Shown: positions 7,931 to 21,162, numbered from the stretch's first letter. The stretch is 64,000 nt of DNA from Alphaproteobacteria bacterium HT1-32 (GCA_009649675.1 WJPL01000001.1:1198469-1262468); one strand, 5' to 3'. Notes: a model not told the origin generated them from the sequence alone. Numbers and translations are program-made.

Positions 7931-8677
7931 ATGGCACCTGTCATGCTGGTAACCGGCGCAGCGCGTGGAATCGGGGCCTCAATTGCCCGACAGGGCGCCA
8001 GGCGCGGATATGACGTTTGTCTGACCTATGCCGGTCGCGATGAAGCAGCCGCGTCCGTCGTCGCCGATATCGAGGCCGCCGGGCGACGGGGTCTGGCCCT
8101 GAAAGCAGATGCCGGCACAGAAGCCGGCGTGCTGGAAACCTTTGCCGCCATAGACAGCCATTTCGGGCGGCTTGATGCCTTTGTCGGCAATGCCGGGGTC
8201 ACCGGGGCCTTTACAGAACTGGCGGATATCGACGCGGAGATGCTGCGCCGGACCCTCGACATCAATATTTTTGGCCTGATTTTAGGCTGTCGTGAGGCCG
8301 TCCGCCGGATGAGTACGGAGCGCGGAGGCAAAGGCGGCAATATCGTGCTGATCTCTTCTGTTGCCGCAGAACTTGGCTCACCGCATGAATATGTCCACTA
8401 CGCCGCCACCAAGGGCGCGGTCAACAGCATGACCGTAGGTCTCGCCCGGGAAGTCGCCGAACAGGGGATCCGCGTCAATGCCGTATCCCCCGGCATGGTC
8501 GAAACCGATATTCATGCCGATGCCGGCCGACCCGAGCGGCTGACCGAGAAGGCCCCGGCCATTCCCATGAAACGGCCCGGACTGCCGGACGAGATCGCCG
8601 AAGCAACCCTGTGGCTGCTGTCTGACGCAGCCAGTTATTGCACCGGGTCGAACATCAAGGTTTCGGGCGGTCGATGA
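7931..8677 (+). CDS. SDR-family NAD(P)-dependent oxidoreductase
   Basis: 248 residues from the ATG at 7931. Classical short-chain dehydrogenase: cofactor motif TGAARGIG near the N-terminus, NAG in GNAGVTG, catalytic serine in ISSVAAELGSP, and YxxxK as YAATK. The C-terminus SYCTGSNIKVSGGR is the usual FabG-like ending. Glucose- and acyl-type SDRs share these features, so the substrate is not predicted. A longer frame begins at 7865, but MAPVMLVTGAARG is the natural start, with GGGAGGG about 7 bp before it. It overlaps zapE as ATGA. Confidence 0.9.
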   Translation: MAPVMLVTGAARGIGASIARQGARRGYDVCLTYAGRDEAAASVVADIEAAGRRGLALKADAGTEAGVLETFAAIDSHFGRLDAFVGNAGVTGAFTELADIDAEMLRRTLDINIFGLILGCREAVRRMSTERGGKGGNIVLISSVAAELGSPHEYVHYAATKGAVNSMTVGLAREVAEQGIRVNAVSPGMVETDIHADAGRPERLTEKAPAIPMKRPGLPDEIAEATLWLLSDAASYCTGSNIKVSGGR

Positions 8678-9801
8678 CAGACGATCCGCAACATCGCTAT
8701 CAGGCACTGCTCGACAGTGGCGAGATACAGCCGGACAGCGGGCAGAAAGCTGCCGTTCTTGCTTTCCAGAAAATGCATGATGCGCTGAACGGCTATGTCC
8801 CCGCCACGGGACAATCCAGCTGGAAAGCCTGGTTTGATCGCCGCAAGCAGCAAACCGCGCCGAAAGGTCTCTATCTGTGGGGCGGGGTCGGACGCGGAAA
8901 ATCCATGCTGATGGACATGTTTTTCGAAACGGCCCCGGTCGAGCATAAACAGCGTGTTCATTTTCATGCCTTCATGCTGGAAGTCCATGACCGGCTGCAC
9001 CGGTTCCGGCAGGCCGCCAAGGCGGGTAAGGTTGAAGCTGATCGCGATCCCATGCCGGCACTGGCCCGGGTGATCGTCGACAAGGCCTGGCTGCTCTGCT
9101 TTGACGAATTTCAGGTCAACAACATCACGGATGCGATGATTCTGGGACGGTTGTTCACCGCCCTGTTCGAGGCCGGGGTTGTGGTCGTCGCCACCTCGAA
9201 TGTCATGCCGGACAACCTCTACAAGGATGGCCTGCAACGTGATCGCTTCCTGCCCTTCATCGATGTGGTGAAGCAGCATATGACCGTGATGGAGATTGAT
9301 GACGGTTCGGATCATCGTCTCGGACGCATTCAGGGCCGGCAGGTCTATCACTCGCCGCTAAGCCCGGAGGCCACGCAGGAGCTGGAGCGAACCTTTTTCG
9401 ACCTGACCGACACGGAACAGGGTGAGCCGGTGACGCTGGAAGTTCAGGGACGTAAACTTCAGATTCCCCGCGCCGCCCGCAACGTCGCCTTCGTTTCCTT
9501 CGAAGATCTCTGCGCAAAGGCACTGGGAGCGGCTGATTATCTGGTGCTGGCACAGCATTTCGATACCGTGATCATGGATGGCATACCAAAACTCGGGCCG
9601 GAAAACCGGAACGAGGCCCGGCGTTTCGTTCATCTGGTTGATGCGCTCTATGAAGCACATTGCAAATTCATCTGTGCCGCCGATGCCAGCCCCGTCGATC
9701 TGCATCCCGCCGGTGATACCGCCTTTGAATTTCAACGTACGGCCTCACGGCTGATCGAGATGCAGGCCGATGATTACATCGCAGCGCCGCACGCTACCTG
9801 A
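8674..9801 (+). CDS. zapE: cell division protein ZapE (AFG1-like ATPase)
   Basis: 375 residues. Walker A is GGVGRGKSM and Walker B is LLCFDEFQVNNITDAMIL, with the family's DEFQV signature; a downstream SNVMPDNLYKDGLQRDRFLPFI segment is also typical of ZapE/LACE1 proteins. ZapE is an ATPase acting on FtsZ polymers during constriction, and the mitochondrial relative works with respiratory-complex turnover. The ATG at 8674 overlaps the SDR stop (ATGA), implying translational coupling. The longer frame starting at 8638 lies inside the SDR gene. Confidence 0.93.
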   Translation: MTDDPQHRYQALLDSGEIQPDSGQKAAVLAFQKMHDALNGYVPATGQSSWKAWFDRRKQQTAPKGLYLWGGVGRGKSMLMDMFFETAPVEHKQRVHFHAFMLEVHDRLHRFRQAAKAGKVEADRDPMPALARVIVDKAWLLCFDEFQVNNITDAMILGRLFTALFEAGVVVVATSNVMPDNLYKDGLQRDRFLPFIDVVKQHMTVMEIDDGSDHRLGRIQGRQVYHSPLSPEATQELERTFFDLTDTEQGEPVTLEVQGRKLQIPRAARNVAFVSFEDLCAKALGAADYLVLAQHFDTVIMDGIPKLGPENRNEARRFVHLVDALYEAHCKFICAADASPVDLHPAGDTAFEFQRTASRLIEMQADDYIAAPHAT

Positions 9802-9870
9802 TCCTGTTGCTGCTGACAGACCCTGTCAGCGCCTCATGCTAATCAGTTCGGAAATAACGGGGGAAGAAAG

Positions 9871-10500
9871 ATGACCAAGGGCCTGAATGTTGGCAGCGAT
9901 GGTGTCAGCCGCTGCTGGTGGTGCGGTGATGACGATTTTTATCAGGGCTATCACGACAATGAATGGGGCAATCCGATCACTGATGACCGTACCCTGTTCG
10001 AGAAAATCTGCCTTGAAGGATTTCAGTCCGGCCTGAGCTGGATCACCATTCTGCGCAAACGGGAGAATTTCCGGGCTGGTTTCGCGAATTTTGAATTCCG
10101 CAGGATCGCTGAATTCAACGAACAGGATGTTGAGCGCCTGCTGGGGGATGCGGGTATCGTCCGTCACCGCGGCAAAATTGAATCGACCATCAATAATGCA
10201 AAGCGTGCCATCGAGCTGGTGGAGGAAGCCGGGTCGCTGTCGGCCTTCTTCTGGTCATTTGAGCCTGACCCAGCAAGTCGCCCCCCGGTGATCGATCACG
10301 CTTCCATGTCCGTCATCGGCAAATCTCCGGAATCCGTTGCCCTGTCCAAGGCCCTCAAGAAACGCGGCTGGAGCTTTGTCGGACCAACCACGGCCTATGC
10401 CTTCATGCAGGCAATGGGACTGGTCAACGACCATCTTGAAGGCTGTCATCGCCGCGATGATCTGCTGGCCGCACGCCGGTCCCTGCAGGCCGGTTCCTGA
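9871..10500 (+). CDS. tag: DNA-3-methyladenine glycosylase I
   Basis: 209 residues. It removes 3-methyladenine from alkylated DNA and belongs to the helix-hairpin-helix superfamily. Seen: the N-terminal CWWCG and YHDNEWG segments and the late NDHLEGCHRR segment, which supply the Cys and His ligands of the small zinc site known for Tag; and the GLSWITILRKRENFR signature. GGGGGAAGAAAG precedes the ATG at 9871. It lies between zapE and the F1 cluster on the same strand, with its own 69-bp spacer. Confidence 0.95.
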   Translation: MTKGLNVGSDGVSRCWWCGDDDFYQGYHDNEWGNPITDDRTLFEKICLEGFQSGLSWITILRKRENFRAGFANFEFRRIAEFNEQDVERLLGDAGIVRHRGKIESTINNAKRAIELVEEAGSLSAFFWSFEPDPASRPPVIDHASMSVIGKSPESVALSKALKKRGWSFVGPTTAYAFMQAMGLVNDHLEGCHRRDDLLAARRSLQAGS

Positions 10501-10797
10501 AGAAATTCCGGCCTCGTTCCACACCATTTTTGCCGCCCTGCGATCATCGCCCTGACACGCAGAAAACCAGTCCTCTCCGGTTCCATCGGAGAGAAGCCGG
10601 GCCACAATCCATCGGCCGTGGTGAAAAAGCCTTCGCCGGCAGCGAAAAATCGCGGCTGTGCGACTTGCGCGCCCCCCGGCTAGATGATAGTTACCCCGCG
10701 CACTTCGTCGAAACTTGTTTCGGGGACGGCGTTGGGTGCGTTCAGAAAAAAGGCCGTCCGGGGACGGTCGTCAGAGAAACCGAGAGGGCAAGCATTC
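10501..10797 (+). promoter_or_regulatory. non-coding region and leader upstream of atpHAGDC
   Basis: About 300 bp between tag and atpH with no convincing gene. It holds a 7-bp hairpin (10573-10579 with 10587-10593) not followed by T residues, and a second GC-rich hairpin (10752-10769) just ahead of the atpH ribosome-binding site. A possible -35 TTGCGC at 10665-10670 exists, but no good -10 lies at the right spacing, so the F1 promoter is not assigned. Confidence 0.35.
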
Positions 10798-11336
10798 GTG
10801 TCTTCGGAGATCGCAGGGCGTTACGCCACAGCATTGTATGATCTTGCCGACACCGGCAAGAAACTGGACGAGGTCGCAGACGATTTGCGCGGTTTGCAGC
10901 AGATGCTGACAGATTCGGCTGATCTGACCAGACTGGTCCGCTCTCCGCTCAGCGACCGGGACGAACAGGGCAAAGCCATGTCCGCCGTCCTGTCGAAAGC
11001 CGGTGCAACGGAACTCGTCACAAATTTCATCGGGGTAGTCGCCCGTAATGGCCGCCTTTTTGCGCTGGCCGACATGTGCGACGCCTACCTCAAACTACTT
11101 GCGAGCCGTCGGGGCGAAGTGACCGCACAGGTCACCTCTGCCGTTAAACTGACAAAGGCTCAGGAAACGGCTGTCGCCAACGCCCTCAAGGGTGAGGCCG
11201 GCGGCAAGGTTGCGGTCGAAACCAGTGTTGATCCCGGCTTGCTGGGCGGACTGGTTATTCGTGTTGGATCACGCATGATCGACACATCGATACGCACCAA
11301 ACTTCAACAAATGCGACTCGCCATGAAAGGGGTTGG

Positions 11337-11340
<4 letters not shown>
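10798..11340 (+). CDS. atpH: ATP synthase F1 subunit delta
   Basis: 180 residues from the GTG at 10798 ([17 protein letters not shown]). The delta/OSCP subunit caps the F1 head and binds the peripheral stalk. Conserved parts seen: [10 protein letters not shown] at the N-terminus and [32 protein letters not shown] at the C-terminus. The frame is open back to 10684, but that upstream stretch is not delta-like; the GTG has GAGAGGG about 8 bp before it. The stop overlaps the atpA start (ATGA). Confidence 0.95.
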
Positions 11341-12869
<1,529 letters not shown>

Positions 12870-12898
12870 TCCCGGACAAGGTAATGAAGGCCTGATTC

Positions 12899-15240
<2,342 letters not shown>

Positions 15241-15252
15241 GGAGCGATCGCT

Positions 15253-15624
15253 ATGGCCGACACACTCGAATTCGAACTGGTTTCACCCGAACGCCTGCTC
15301 ATGTCAGAGCCGGTCGAAATGGTCGTGGTACCCGGCGGTGACGGCGATATCGGTGTGTTACCGGGCCACTCACTGCTGATTGGTACAGTGCGACCGGGTG
15401 TGATCGATATCCACGAAGGCGGCAAGGTGAAGGAAAAGATCTTCGTCGCCGGTGGCTTCGCCGAAGTCACACCGGAACGCTGCACCGTGCTTGCTGAAGA
15501 AGCGATGCCGCTCAGCGACCTGACAGTCGAACTTGCCGACGCCCGCCAGAAACAGGCGGACGAAGATGATGACGATCAGGGCCGCAAAGTGGCCGAAGCC
15601 ATGCGGGTTGCCCTCGCACACTGA
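15253..15624 (+). CDS. atpC: ATP synthase F1 subunit epsilon
   Basis: 123 residues. The N-terminal beta-sandwich is clear (FELVSPERLLMSEPVEMVVVPGGDGDIGVLPGHSLLI). The C-terminal helical part is short and ends in an acidic DEDDDDQG stretch, so the inhibitory two-helix extension of E. coli epsilon is reduced. That is common in alphaproteobacteria, which often use a separate zeta inhibitor; no such gene is in this window. Last gene of the F1 operon, 12 bp after atpD. Confidence 0.95.
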   Translation: MADTLEFELVSPERLLMSEPVEMVVVPGGDGDIGVLPGHSLLIGTVRPGVIDIHEGGKVKEKIFVAGGFAEVTPERCTVLAEEAMPLSDLTVELADARQKQADEDDDDQGRKVAEAMRVALAH

Positions 15625-15646
15625 GTGGCTTCACAGAATTGAAGAC

Positions 15647-15676
15647 AAAACGGCGCTCCCACGGGGCGCCGTTTTT
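15647..15676 (+). terminator. Rho-independent terminator of atpHAGDC
   Basis: AAAACGGCGCTCC (15647-15659) pairs with GGGGCGCCGTTTT (15663-15675) with one G:U pair and a 3-nt loop, followed by T residues. The A-rich left arm makes it potentially bidirectional, serving also the leftward chrA gene that ends at 15687. Confidence 0.92.
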
Positions 15677-15686
15677 CGTTGGGCTT

Positions 15687-17003
15687 TCAGGCACCCAGCC
15701 AGTAACGCCAGGCGAGGCCCAGACAAGCGGCAACGACCAGTGTGGTGATAATGCCCATATGTCGCACAAGGATCATGAAACAGGCGACAAGGGCGATTGA
15801 GAGCATGGCCAGATCAATGCTGCCCAAATCGGGGACCAGCAGCTTCAGCGGACCCGCCTCAACCTGCATGGTACGCAGGAAGATCGCCTGAACGGAAAAC
15901 CAGACGGCGAGGTTGAGGATCACCCCGACAACCGCTGCCGTAACCCCCTTCAGGGCACCGGCAATGCGTCCGGCCTGTTGCAGGCGCTCGATATAGGGTG
16001 CCCCGGCAAAGATCCACAGGAAACAGGGAGCGAAGGTCGCCCAGAGCGCGATCAGGGCACCAATGGCCCCCATCAGGGCCGGTGACATTCCCTGTGACCG
16101 GTAGGCCCCGAGATAGCCGACAAACTCTGTCACCAGAATCAGCGGACCGGGTGTGGTCTCGGCCAGTCCCAGCGCATCCAGCATTTCGCGGGCACTCAGC
16201 CAGCCATAACCATCGACCGCTTCCTGTGCCATATAGGCGAGAACCGCATAGGCACCGCCAAAAGTCACCATCGCCAGCTTGGAGAAAAACAGGCCGATCT
16301 GGCTGAACACATGATCGCCACCAAAACTGAACCAGACGGCAATCAGTGGCAGCAACCACACAAGCAGCCAGATGCTGACTGTCCGTATCGTCGCACCGGC
16401 TGAGACCGGCGCCGCGGGGACTGTATCACCGGCATGGGCCGGTCCCGGCTTGTGAACCAGCCAGCCAGCAACAGCCGCAGCCAGAATGATCAGGGGAAAT
16501 GGCAGGTCAAAAGCGAAGATTGCGATGAAAGCGAAGACAGCGGTCAGCCAGTCCACCGGCCGTTTCAGCGCCTTGCCGGCAATCCGGAACAATGCGTGGA
16601 GAACAATCGCCAGCACCGCACCCTTGATCCCGTAGAAAATTGCTGCGGCGAAACTTGTCTCGCCATAGGCCGCATAAATCCAGGCCAGCAACCAGATGAC
16701 CAGAGCACCGGGAATGACAAACAACAACCCGGCAATCAGGCCCCCGCGCAGACCATGGGTCAGCCAGCCGATATAGGTGGCAAGCTGCATGGCTTCCGGC
16801 CCCGGCAGCAGCATGCAGAAATTCAGCGCATGCAGAAACCGGTTATCGGAAATCCATTTGCGGTCCTCGACGATCTCGCGATGCATCAGCGCAATCTGGC
16901 CAGCCGGTCCGCCAAAGGACAGCAGTCCGATTTTCGCCCAGACGGCAAACATCTCGGCAAAGGAAGGGGTTTTGATTGTTGTCGGTGTTTCAGCGTCAGA
17001 CAT
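15687..17003 (-). CDS. chrA: chromate transporter, ChrA family (two-domain)
   Basis: 438 residues with about ten to twelve hydrophobic helices. The two homologous CHR halves are visible from FGGPAGQIALMHREIVEDRKW in the first half and FGGAYAVLAYMAQEAV in the second, each followed by a PGP segment (MLLPGPEAMQLATYIG; TTPGPLILVTEFVGYLG). Members export chromate by proton- or sulfate-linked antiport; many chromosomal ChrA homologues have no tested substrate, so chromate is from the family. It is a single leftward gene, with a palindromic repeat in the spacer upstream. Confidence 0.9.
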   Translation of the reverse strand: MSDAETPTTIKTPSFAEMFAVWAKIGLLSFGGPAGQIALMHREIVEDRKWISDNRFLHALNFCMLLPGPEAMQLATYIGWLTHGLRGGLIAGLLFVIPGALVIWLLAWIYAAYGETSFAAAIFYGIKGAVLAIVLHALFRIAGKALKRPVDWLTAVFAFIAIFAFDLPFPLIILAAAVAGWLVHKPGPAHAGDTVPAAPVSAGATIRTVSIWLLVWLLPLIAVWFSFGGDHVFSQIGLFFSKLAMVTFGGAYAVLAYMAQEAVDGYGWLSAREMLDALGLAETTPGPLILVTEFVGYLGAYRSQGMSPALMGAIGALIALWATFAPCFLWIFAGAPYIERLQQAGRIAGALKGVTAAVVGVILNLAVWFSVQAIFLRTMQVEAGPLKLLVPDLGSIDLAMLSIALVACFMILVRHMGIITTLVVAACLGLAWRYWLGA

Positions 17004-17136
17004 GCCCAGTTACTCCCGGCGTTAACGGGCGGCGCTTGGGCAAATGCCTACGGGGTGGCCGTTAACCCCGTCGGTATTGATAGCCGTATTCCGGGCAACA
17101 AGGCAACGGGGTTATTCTGAACCGGGAGAGAATGTT

Positions 17137-17241
17137 GCCGGTCCTTCGGGACGCCGCTTCGCGGCTCCTCAGGACAAGGGGTTTAAGAGTAAAACCACCT
17201 CATCCTGAGGAAACACGCAAGTGCTGTCCCGAAGGACCGGC
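17137..17241. repeat. nested palindromic intergenic element
   Basis: The outer arms GCCGGTCCTTCGGGAC (17137-17152) and GTCCCGAAGGACCGGC (17226-17241) are perfect 16-bp inverted repeats. Inside are GCCGC-TTC-GCGGC (17153-17165), the arms CCTCAGGA (17167-17174) and TCCTGAGG (17203-17210), and a central GGTTT/AAACC stem (17180-17184 with 17192-17196). The whole folds as a multi-branched cruciform or RNA structure. Elements with these arm sequences are common between genes of alphaproteobacteria. It lies between the cyclophilin gene and chrA and could end or stabilise the upstream transcript. Confidence 0.8.
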
Positions 17242-17260
17242 GAAACTATTCAGACCGGTG

Positions 17261-17752
17261 TCAGACGCCCGGGAAGGTGATCGACTTGATCTGGTCGCCC
17301 TGCTTCAGCGACATCATGACATCCATGCCATCCGTCACCTGACCGAAGACCGTATGAACGCCGTCGAGATGCGGCTGGGCTTCGAACACCAGGAAGAACT
17401 GGGAACCGCCGGTATCCTTGCCCGCATGGGCCATGGACAGCGAACCCTGCTTGTGGTCATGGTCGCTTGTGTCGGTTTCGCAGGCAATGTTCCAGCCCGG
17501 ACCACCGGTGCCGGTGCCCTGCGGGCAGCCGCCCTGGGCGACAAAGCCGGGGATCACACGGTGAAAGGTCAGATCATTATAGAAGCCGTCCGAACCCAGC
17601 ACATACCAGTTCGCCACCGTGTTCGGGGCATCTTCCGGATAGAGCGCGATTTCAATACGGCCCTTGTCTGTTTCCATGACACAGCTGGTTACTTTTGCCA
17701 GCGTCTCGGCCGGTACATCGTGGGTCTTCGTTTCCTTCTTACGGCCGAACAT
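17261..17752 (-). CDS. peptidyl-prolyl cis-trans isomerase, cyclophilin type
   Basis: 163 residues from MFGRKKETK. Active-site signature [25 protein letters not shown] and a later [31 protein letters not shown] are standard cyclophilin B elements. No signal peptide is seen, so a cytoplasmic folding factor is likely. The frame extends to an ATG at 17767, but that enlarges the overlap with rppH; the ATG at 17752 has a GGAG about 9 bp upstream. Last gene of the gpmI-led operon. Confidence 0.9.
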   Translation of the reverse strand: MFGRKKETKTHDVPAETLAKVTSCVMETDKGRIEIALYPEDAPNTVANWYVLGSDGFYNDLTFHRVIPGFVAQGGCPQGTGTGGPGWNIACETDTSDHDHKQGSLSMAHAGKDTGGSQFFLVFEAQPHLDGVHTVFGQVTDGMDVMMSLKQGDQIKSITFPGV

Positions 17753-18254
17753 GGGGCACGTCTCCATTTCTCAGGTTGAGCGCAGTCTGCGCAAAAGCAT
17801 CCGCAACATGTCGATATATGTCGCGCTTGAAGGGTATGACTTCCTGAACCGCATCCTGCAAGTCCATCCAGCGCCACTCGGTAAATTCCGGATGGGCGGT
17901 GTTTATGTCGATGTCGCTATCCTGACCGGTAAACAACAGGCAGAACCAGCGCTGTTTCTGTCCCCGGTAGCGGCCTTTCCAGACCTTGTCGGCGAGGCCG
18001 GGCGGCAGGTCATAGTCAACCCAGTCAGCCATCTCCAGCAACAGTTCCGCCTTGGCGGTGCCGGTTTCTTCCTCAAGTTCCCGGAACGCAGCCTCAATCG
18101 CTGTCTCGCCTTTGTCGATCCCACCCTGCGGCATCTGCCAGTAGCCTTCCGGATCATCGACCCGCCGGGCAACAAACACCTCTCCGGTGCGGTTCATCAG
18201 CGTAATGCCCACACAGGGACGATAAGGGCGGTCAGCCAGTGCAATTTCAGACAT
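17739..18254 (-). CDS. rppH: RNA pyrophosphohydrolase
   Basis: 171 residues. The Nudix box is [22 protein letters not shown] with all Glu ligands in place, preceded by WQMPQ, which is diagnostic of the RppH/diadenosine polyphosphatase group. It removes pyrophosphate from 5'-triphosphate mRNA ends, starting 5'-dependent decay. It overlaps the cyclophilin start by 14 bp and follows the yibQ-like gene by 12 bp. Confidence 0.93.
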   Translation of the reverse strand: MSEIALADRPYRPCVGITLMNRTGEVFVARRVDDPEGYWQMPQGGIDKGETAIEAAFRELEEETGTAKAELLLEMADWVDYDLPPGLADKVWKGRYRGQKQRWFCLLFTGQDSDIDINTAHPEFTEWRWMDLQDAVQEVIPFKRDIYRHVADAFAQTALNLRNGDVPHVRP

Positions 18255-18266
18255 TCAGGAGAACCT

Positions 18267-19832
18267 TCAGAGGATTTTCTGTTTATTGGCCAGAGCCGAT
18301 AACGGCACCACATCGATCCCTGCCTTGCGGGCCAGCGCGATCCAGTTATGCAGCCGCTCGAAGGTCGAGGGATAGGCATGACCAACCGCCACCGCCACCC
18401 CGTTATTGCGCACGATCTGTTCCAGCCGGGCCAGCTGGGCATCGATGGCCTTGCGGCTGGGCACGCTATCCAGAATCACATCGGCCCGGGCAACCGGCGC
18501 CCCGGCCTGAACCGCCATGGTCGGCACTGCCCTGCCCGCCTCGACAGAACCATCAATCATCATCAGCCCCCGTTCCTTGAGGGCCGCGACCACAGGCAGC
18601 AGTTTTTCCCGGTTGGCCGTGAACCGCCCGCCGGTCAGGGTCGCAACACCGATATAACCGGTGGCCGCAGACAATGTCGCCTCCAGCCGCTCCAGGTTTT
18701 CCTTGTCCGGAACAGTGGTCAGCAGGGTATTCGGGCCGGGATCGTTAAGCGGGAAATTTTCCGGTTCCATCGGCAGATCAATCAGCACTTCATGGCCAAT
18801 TTCACGGGCCTGTGTCACCCAGCGCGACAGATTACGTTCCGTCGAGGAGAAAGCGAGGGTGACTTCCGGCGGCAGATTACGGATCGCGGTTTCCGTCGCC
18901 AGTTTGTTCATGCCCAGTTGCACAATGACGATGGCCACCTTCGGGCGACCGGTATCTGCGGTTGCCGGGCGGGCATAATGTTTCCAGACCTCACGGCCAT
19001 CCGAAGCGATCCGCGGCAAATCACCCTGCGGTGCTTTCTCCGTCAGGGCCGGGTCAACCGGGGCCAGCGGGTCAGGGTCGGTCGTAAAGGCATTCAGATC
19101 CTCAAACCGGGGAGGTGTCTCCGGATAGACCTGATTGGCGGGCAGGATTGATGCGACAGTCACAGCCGGTTTTGGTGCTGCTTTCGGCACCGGCGGTTCG
19201 TCCCCGGTGGATTTTGCTTCCGGCGCCACGAAAGTCTCCGGCTCCGGTTTCTCGGCAACCGGTTCCGCTGCGGTATGTTCTGTTGTTGCCTGGTCCCCGC
19301 TCCCCTGTCCGGCTTCCGGCTTCGGAGAGGCGATGGCGTGGTCGCCGCTTTCGGCTGATCCCATCTCGGGTGGTGGTGCCAGCAGTTGCGGTGCCTGCTC
19401 GCCGGTCATTTTTTCCGGTTCAGGCTCGGGAGGAGGGGCAGCCGGAGCATCCCCCGGTCGCCGTTTGGGGGGCAGGCGCAGTTCAGCGCGGGGGCCGAAA
19501 TGTATCGTCCCGTCCGGCATCTCCGTGGCAATCGTTTCTACCGGTTCCGATGGCATGCCGTGATCGCCGGCAGCGGCATCTTGCTTGTCGCCTTCGGCCA
19601 TCTCCGGCTCAGGGCCGCTGAACAGGGCCGAAAGCCCGTAGGCCCCGCCGCCCAGCACAACCAGCCCCACAAGGCCGATACCCACGATATGCTTGCCGGC
19701 AAGTTTCTTCTTCGGTGCGTCGCCAATACGACCGGAAATCGCATCTGCCGCGCCCGGCGCATCCCCTGCCTTCTTCCTGCCAAGCCCGGGCAGGCTGAAC
19801 TTCGGAAGGGATATGCCGGGCATTTTCACCAT
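18267..19832 (-). CDS. divergent polysaccharide deacetylase family protein (YibQ-like)
   Basis: 521 residues. A single transmembrane helix (IVGIGLVGLVVLGGGAYGLSALFSG, about residues 50-74) is followed by a roughly 180-residue Pro/Glu/Ala-rich linker and a C-terminal catalytic-like domain (from about residue 290, PKVAIVIVQLGMNKLATETAIRNLP), the DUF610 polysaccharide deacetylase fold facing the periplasm. Its constant place beside envC and ctpA in proteobacteria suggests a role in peptidoglycan remodelling at division, not proven. The frame continues upstream to 19889 into ctpA; MVKMPGISL at 19832 is the likely start. Confidence 0.85.
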   Translation of the reverse strand: MVKMPGISLPKFSLPGLGRKKAGDAPGAADAISGRIGDAPKKKLAGKHIVGIGLVGLVVLGGGAYGLSALFSGPEPEMAEGDKQDAAAGDHGMPSEPVETIATEMPDGTIHFGPRAELRLPPKRRPGDAPAAPPPEPEPEKMTGEQAPQLLAPPPEMGSAESGDHAIASPKPEAGQGSGDQATTEHTAAEPVAEKPEPETFVAPEAKSTGDEPPVPKAAPKPAVTVASILPANQVYPETPPRFEDLNAFTTDPDPLAPVDPALTEKAPQGDLPRIASDGREVWKHYARPATADTGRPKVAIVIVQLGMNKLATETAIRNLPPEVTLAFSSTERNLSRWVTQAREIGHEVLIDLPMEPENFPLNDPGPNTLLTTVPDKENLERLEATLSAATGYIGVATLTGGRFTANREKLLPVVAALKERGLMMIDGSVEAGRAVPTMAVQAGAPVARADVILDSVPSRKAIDAQLARLEQIVRNNGVAVAVGHAYPSTFERLHNWIALARKAGIDVVPLSALANKQKIL

Positions 19833-19857
19833 GACATCAGATCCGGACGGACCGTGA

Positions 19858-21162
19858 TCAGTTCGCCGCCCGTCCGCCGAACAGGGCAATGCCGCGGATC
19901 AGATCAATGGCCCGGGCAAGCTGATAGTCCGTCGGCTGAGCCGTTTCACCGGTCACCGGCTCATTATCATTGGCCGGCTTTTCGTCCCCGTCCTGATCGT
20001 TGATCAGGCTGTTGCGAAGATCGGCTTCACTGGTCCGCTGGGGAGCGTTGATTTCTTCCAGCCGGGCCTGTGCAACCTGAATGTCCGGTTCGATACCCTT
20101 GGCCTGAATCGACCGGCCTGACGGGGTATAGTAACGCGCCGTGGTCAGCCGGATGGCCCCGTAACCGGTCAGCGGAATAATCGTCTGTACCGATCCCTTA
20201 CCGAAGCTTTTTGTTCCCATGATGACACCACGGCGATGATCCTGCAGGGCACCTGCGACAATTTCCGAAGCCGAGGCCGAACCACCATTGATCAGCACGA
20301 CCACCGGCTTGCCATCAATCAGATCGCCGGGGCGGGCATTATAGCGGCTGCTCTGCTCATGATCGCGGGGCCGTGTTGATACGATCTCGCCTTTTTCCAG
20401 GAAGGCATCGGAAACGGCAATTGCCTGATCCAGCAGACCGCCGGGATTATTACGCAGATCGAGGACATAGCCGACAATGTCACCGGTTGCCTGTTCCTTG
20501 ACCCGCTGAATGGCCTTTTTCAGGCCTGACTCCGTGTTTTCCGTGAAGGAGGTGATCCGCAGATAACCGACATTACCTTCAACCCTCTGCCGGACTGACT
20601 CTACCTTGATGATGGCGCGTGTCAGCGTGACATTGATCGGATCCGGCGTTCCCTCACGACGGATGACCAGTTTGATATCGCTGTCCACCGGGCCACGCAT
20701 TTTCTCAACGGCCTGATCCAGGGTCATGCCCATGATCGCTTCGCCATCCAGATGGGTGATGAAATCACCGGCCTTGATCCCGGCGCGAAAGGCAGGAGTA
20801 TCGTCAATCGGTGAGATCACCTTGACCAGCCCTTCTTCCATCGAAACCTGAATACCCAGCCCGCCAAAGCGGCCCCGGGTCTGCACCTGCATATCCTGAA
20901 AATTCTTGGCGTTCAGAAAACTCGAATGCGGATCAAGCGAGGTCAGCATGCCATTGACAGCGGCTTCCAGTAATTCCTCATCTGATACTTCTTCGACATA
21001 GTCGGCGCGGATGCGTTCAAACACATCGCCAAACATGTTCAGCAGCCGATAGGTTTCGTCGCTGTTGGTTTGCTGTGCCCGGGCTGCATTCTGCTGCAGC
21101 GCAAAGGGAGCGGCGACCGCCATCGTTGCGATGACGAGAAAGGCGATGACGTACTTGCGCAT
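19858..21162 (-). CDS. ctpA: C-terminal processing peptidase, S41 family
   Basis: 434 residues. Signal sequence MRKYVIAFLVIATMAVAAPFALQQNAARAQ, then a PDZ domain (GRFGGLGIQVSMEEGLVKVISPIDDTPAFRAGIKAGD) and the S41 protease core. The catalytic serine lies in NGGSASASEIVAGAL and the lysine in GTKSFGKGSVQT. Such proteases cut periplasmic substrates from their C-termini and control peptidoglycan hydrolases. The ATG shares one base with the envC stop (TAATG), so the two are translationally coupled. Confidence 0.95.
   Translation of the reverse strand: MRKYVIAFLVIATMAVAAPFALQQNAARAQQTNSDETYRLLNMFGDVFERIRADYVEEVSDEELLEAAVNGMLTSLDPHSSFLNAKNFQDMQVQTRGRFGGLGIQVSMEEGLVKVISPIDDTPAFRAGIKAGDFITHLDGEAIMGMTLDQAVEKMRGPVDSDIKLVIRREGTPDPINVTLTRAIIKVESVRQRVEGNVGYLRITSFTENTESGLKKAIQRVKEQATGDIVGYVLDLRNNPGGLLDQAIAVSDAFLEKGEIVSTRPRDHEQSSRYNARPGDLIDGKPVVVLINGGSASASEIVAGALQDHRRGVIMGTKSFGKGSVQTIIPLTGYGAIRLTTARYYTPSGRSIQAKGIEPDIQVAQARLEEINAPQRTSEADLRNSLINDQDGDEKPANDNEPVTGETAQPTDYQLARAIDLIRGIALFGGRAAN

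Noticed and set aside
10665-10693. sigma-70 promoter for atpHAGDC
   Set aside because: The -35-like TTGCGC has no acceptable -10 at 16-18 bp.
10684-10797. Longer atpH start at 10684
   Set aside because: The extra 38 residues are not delta-like and are encoded by the leader with a hairpin; the GTG at 10798 has a good ribosome-binding site.
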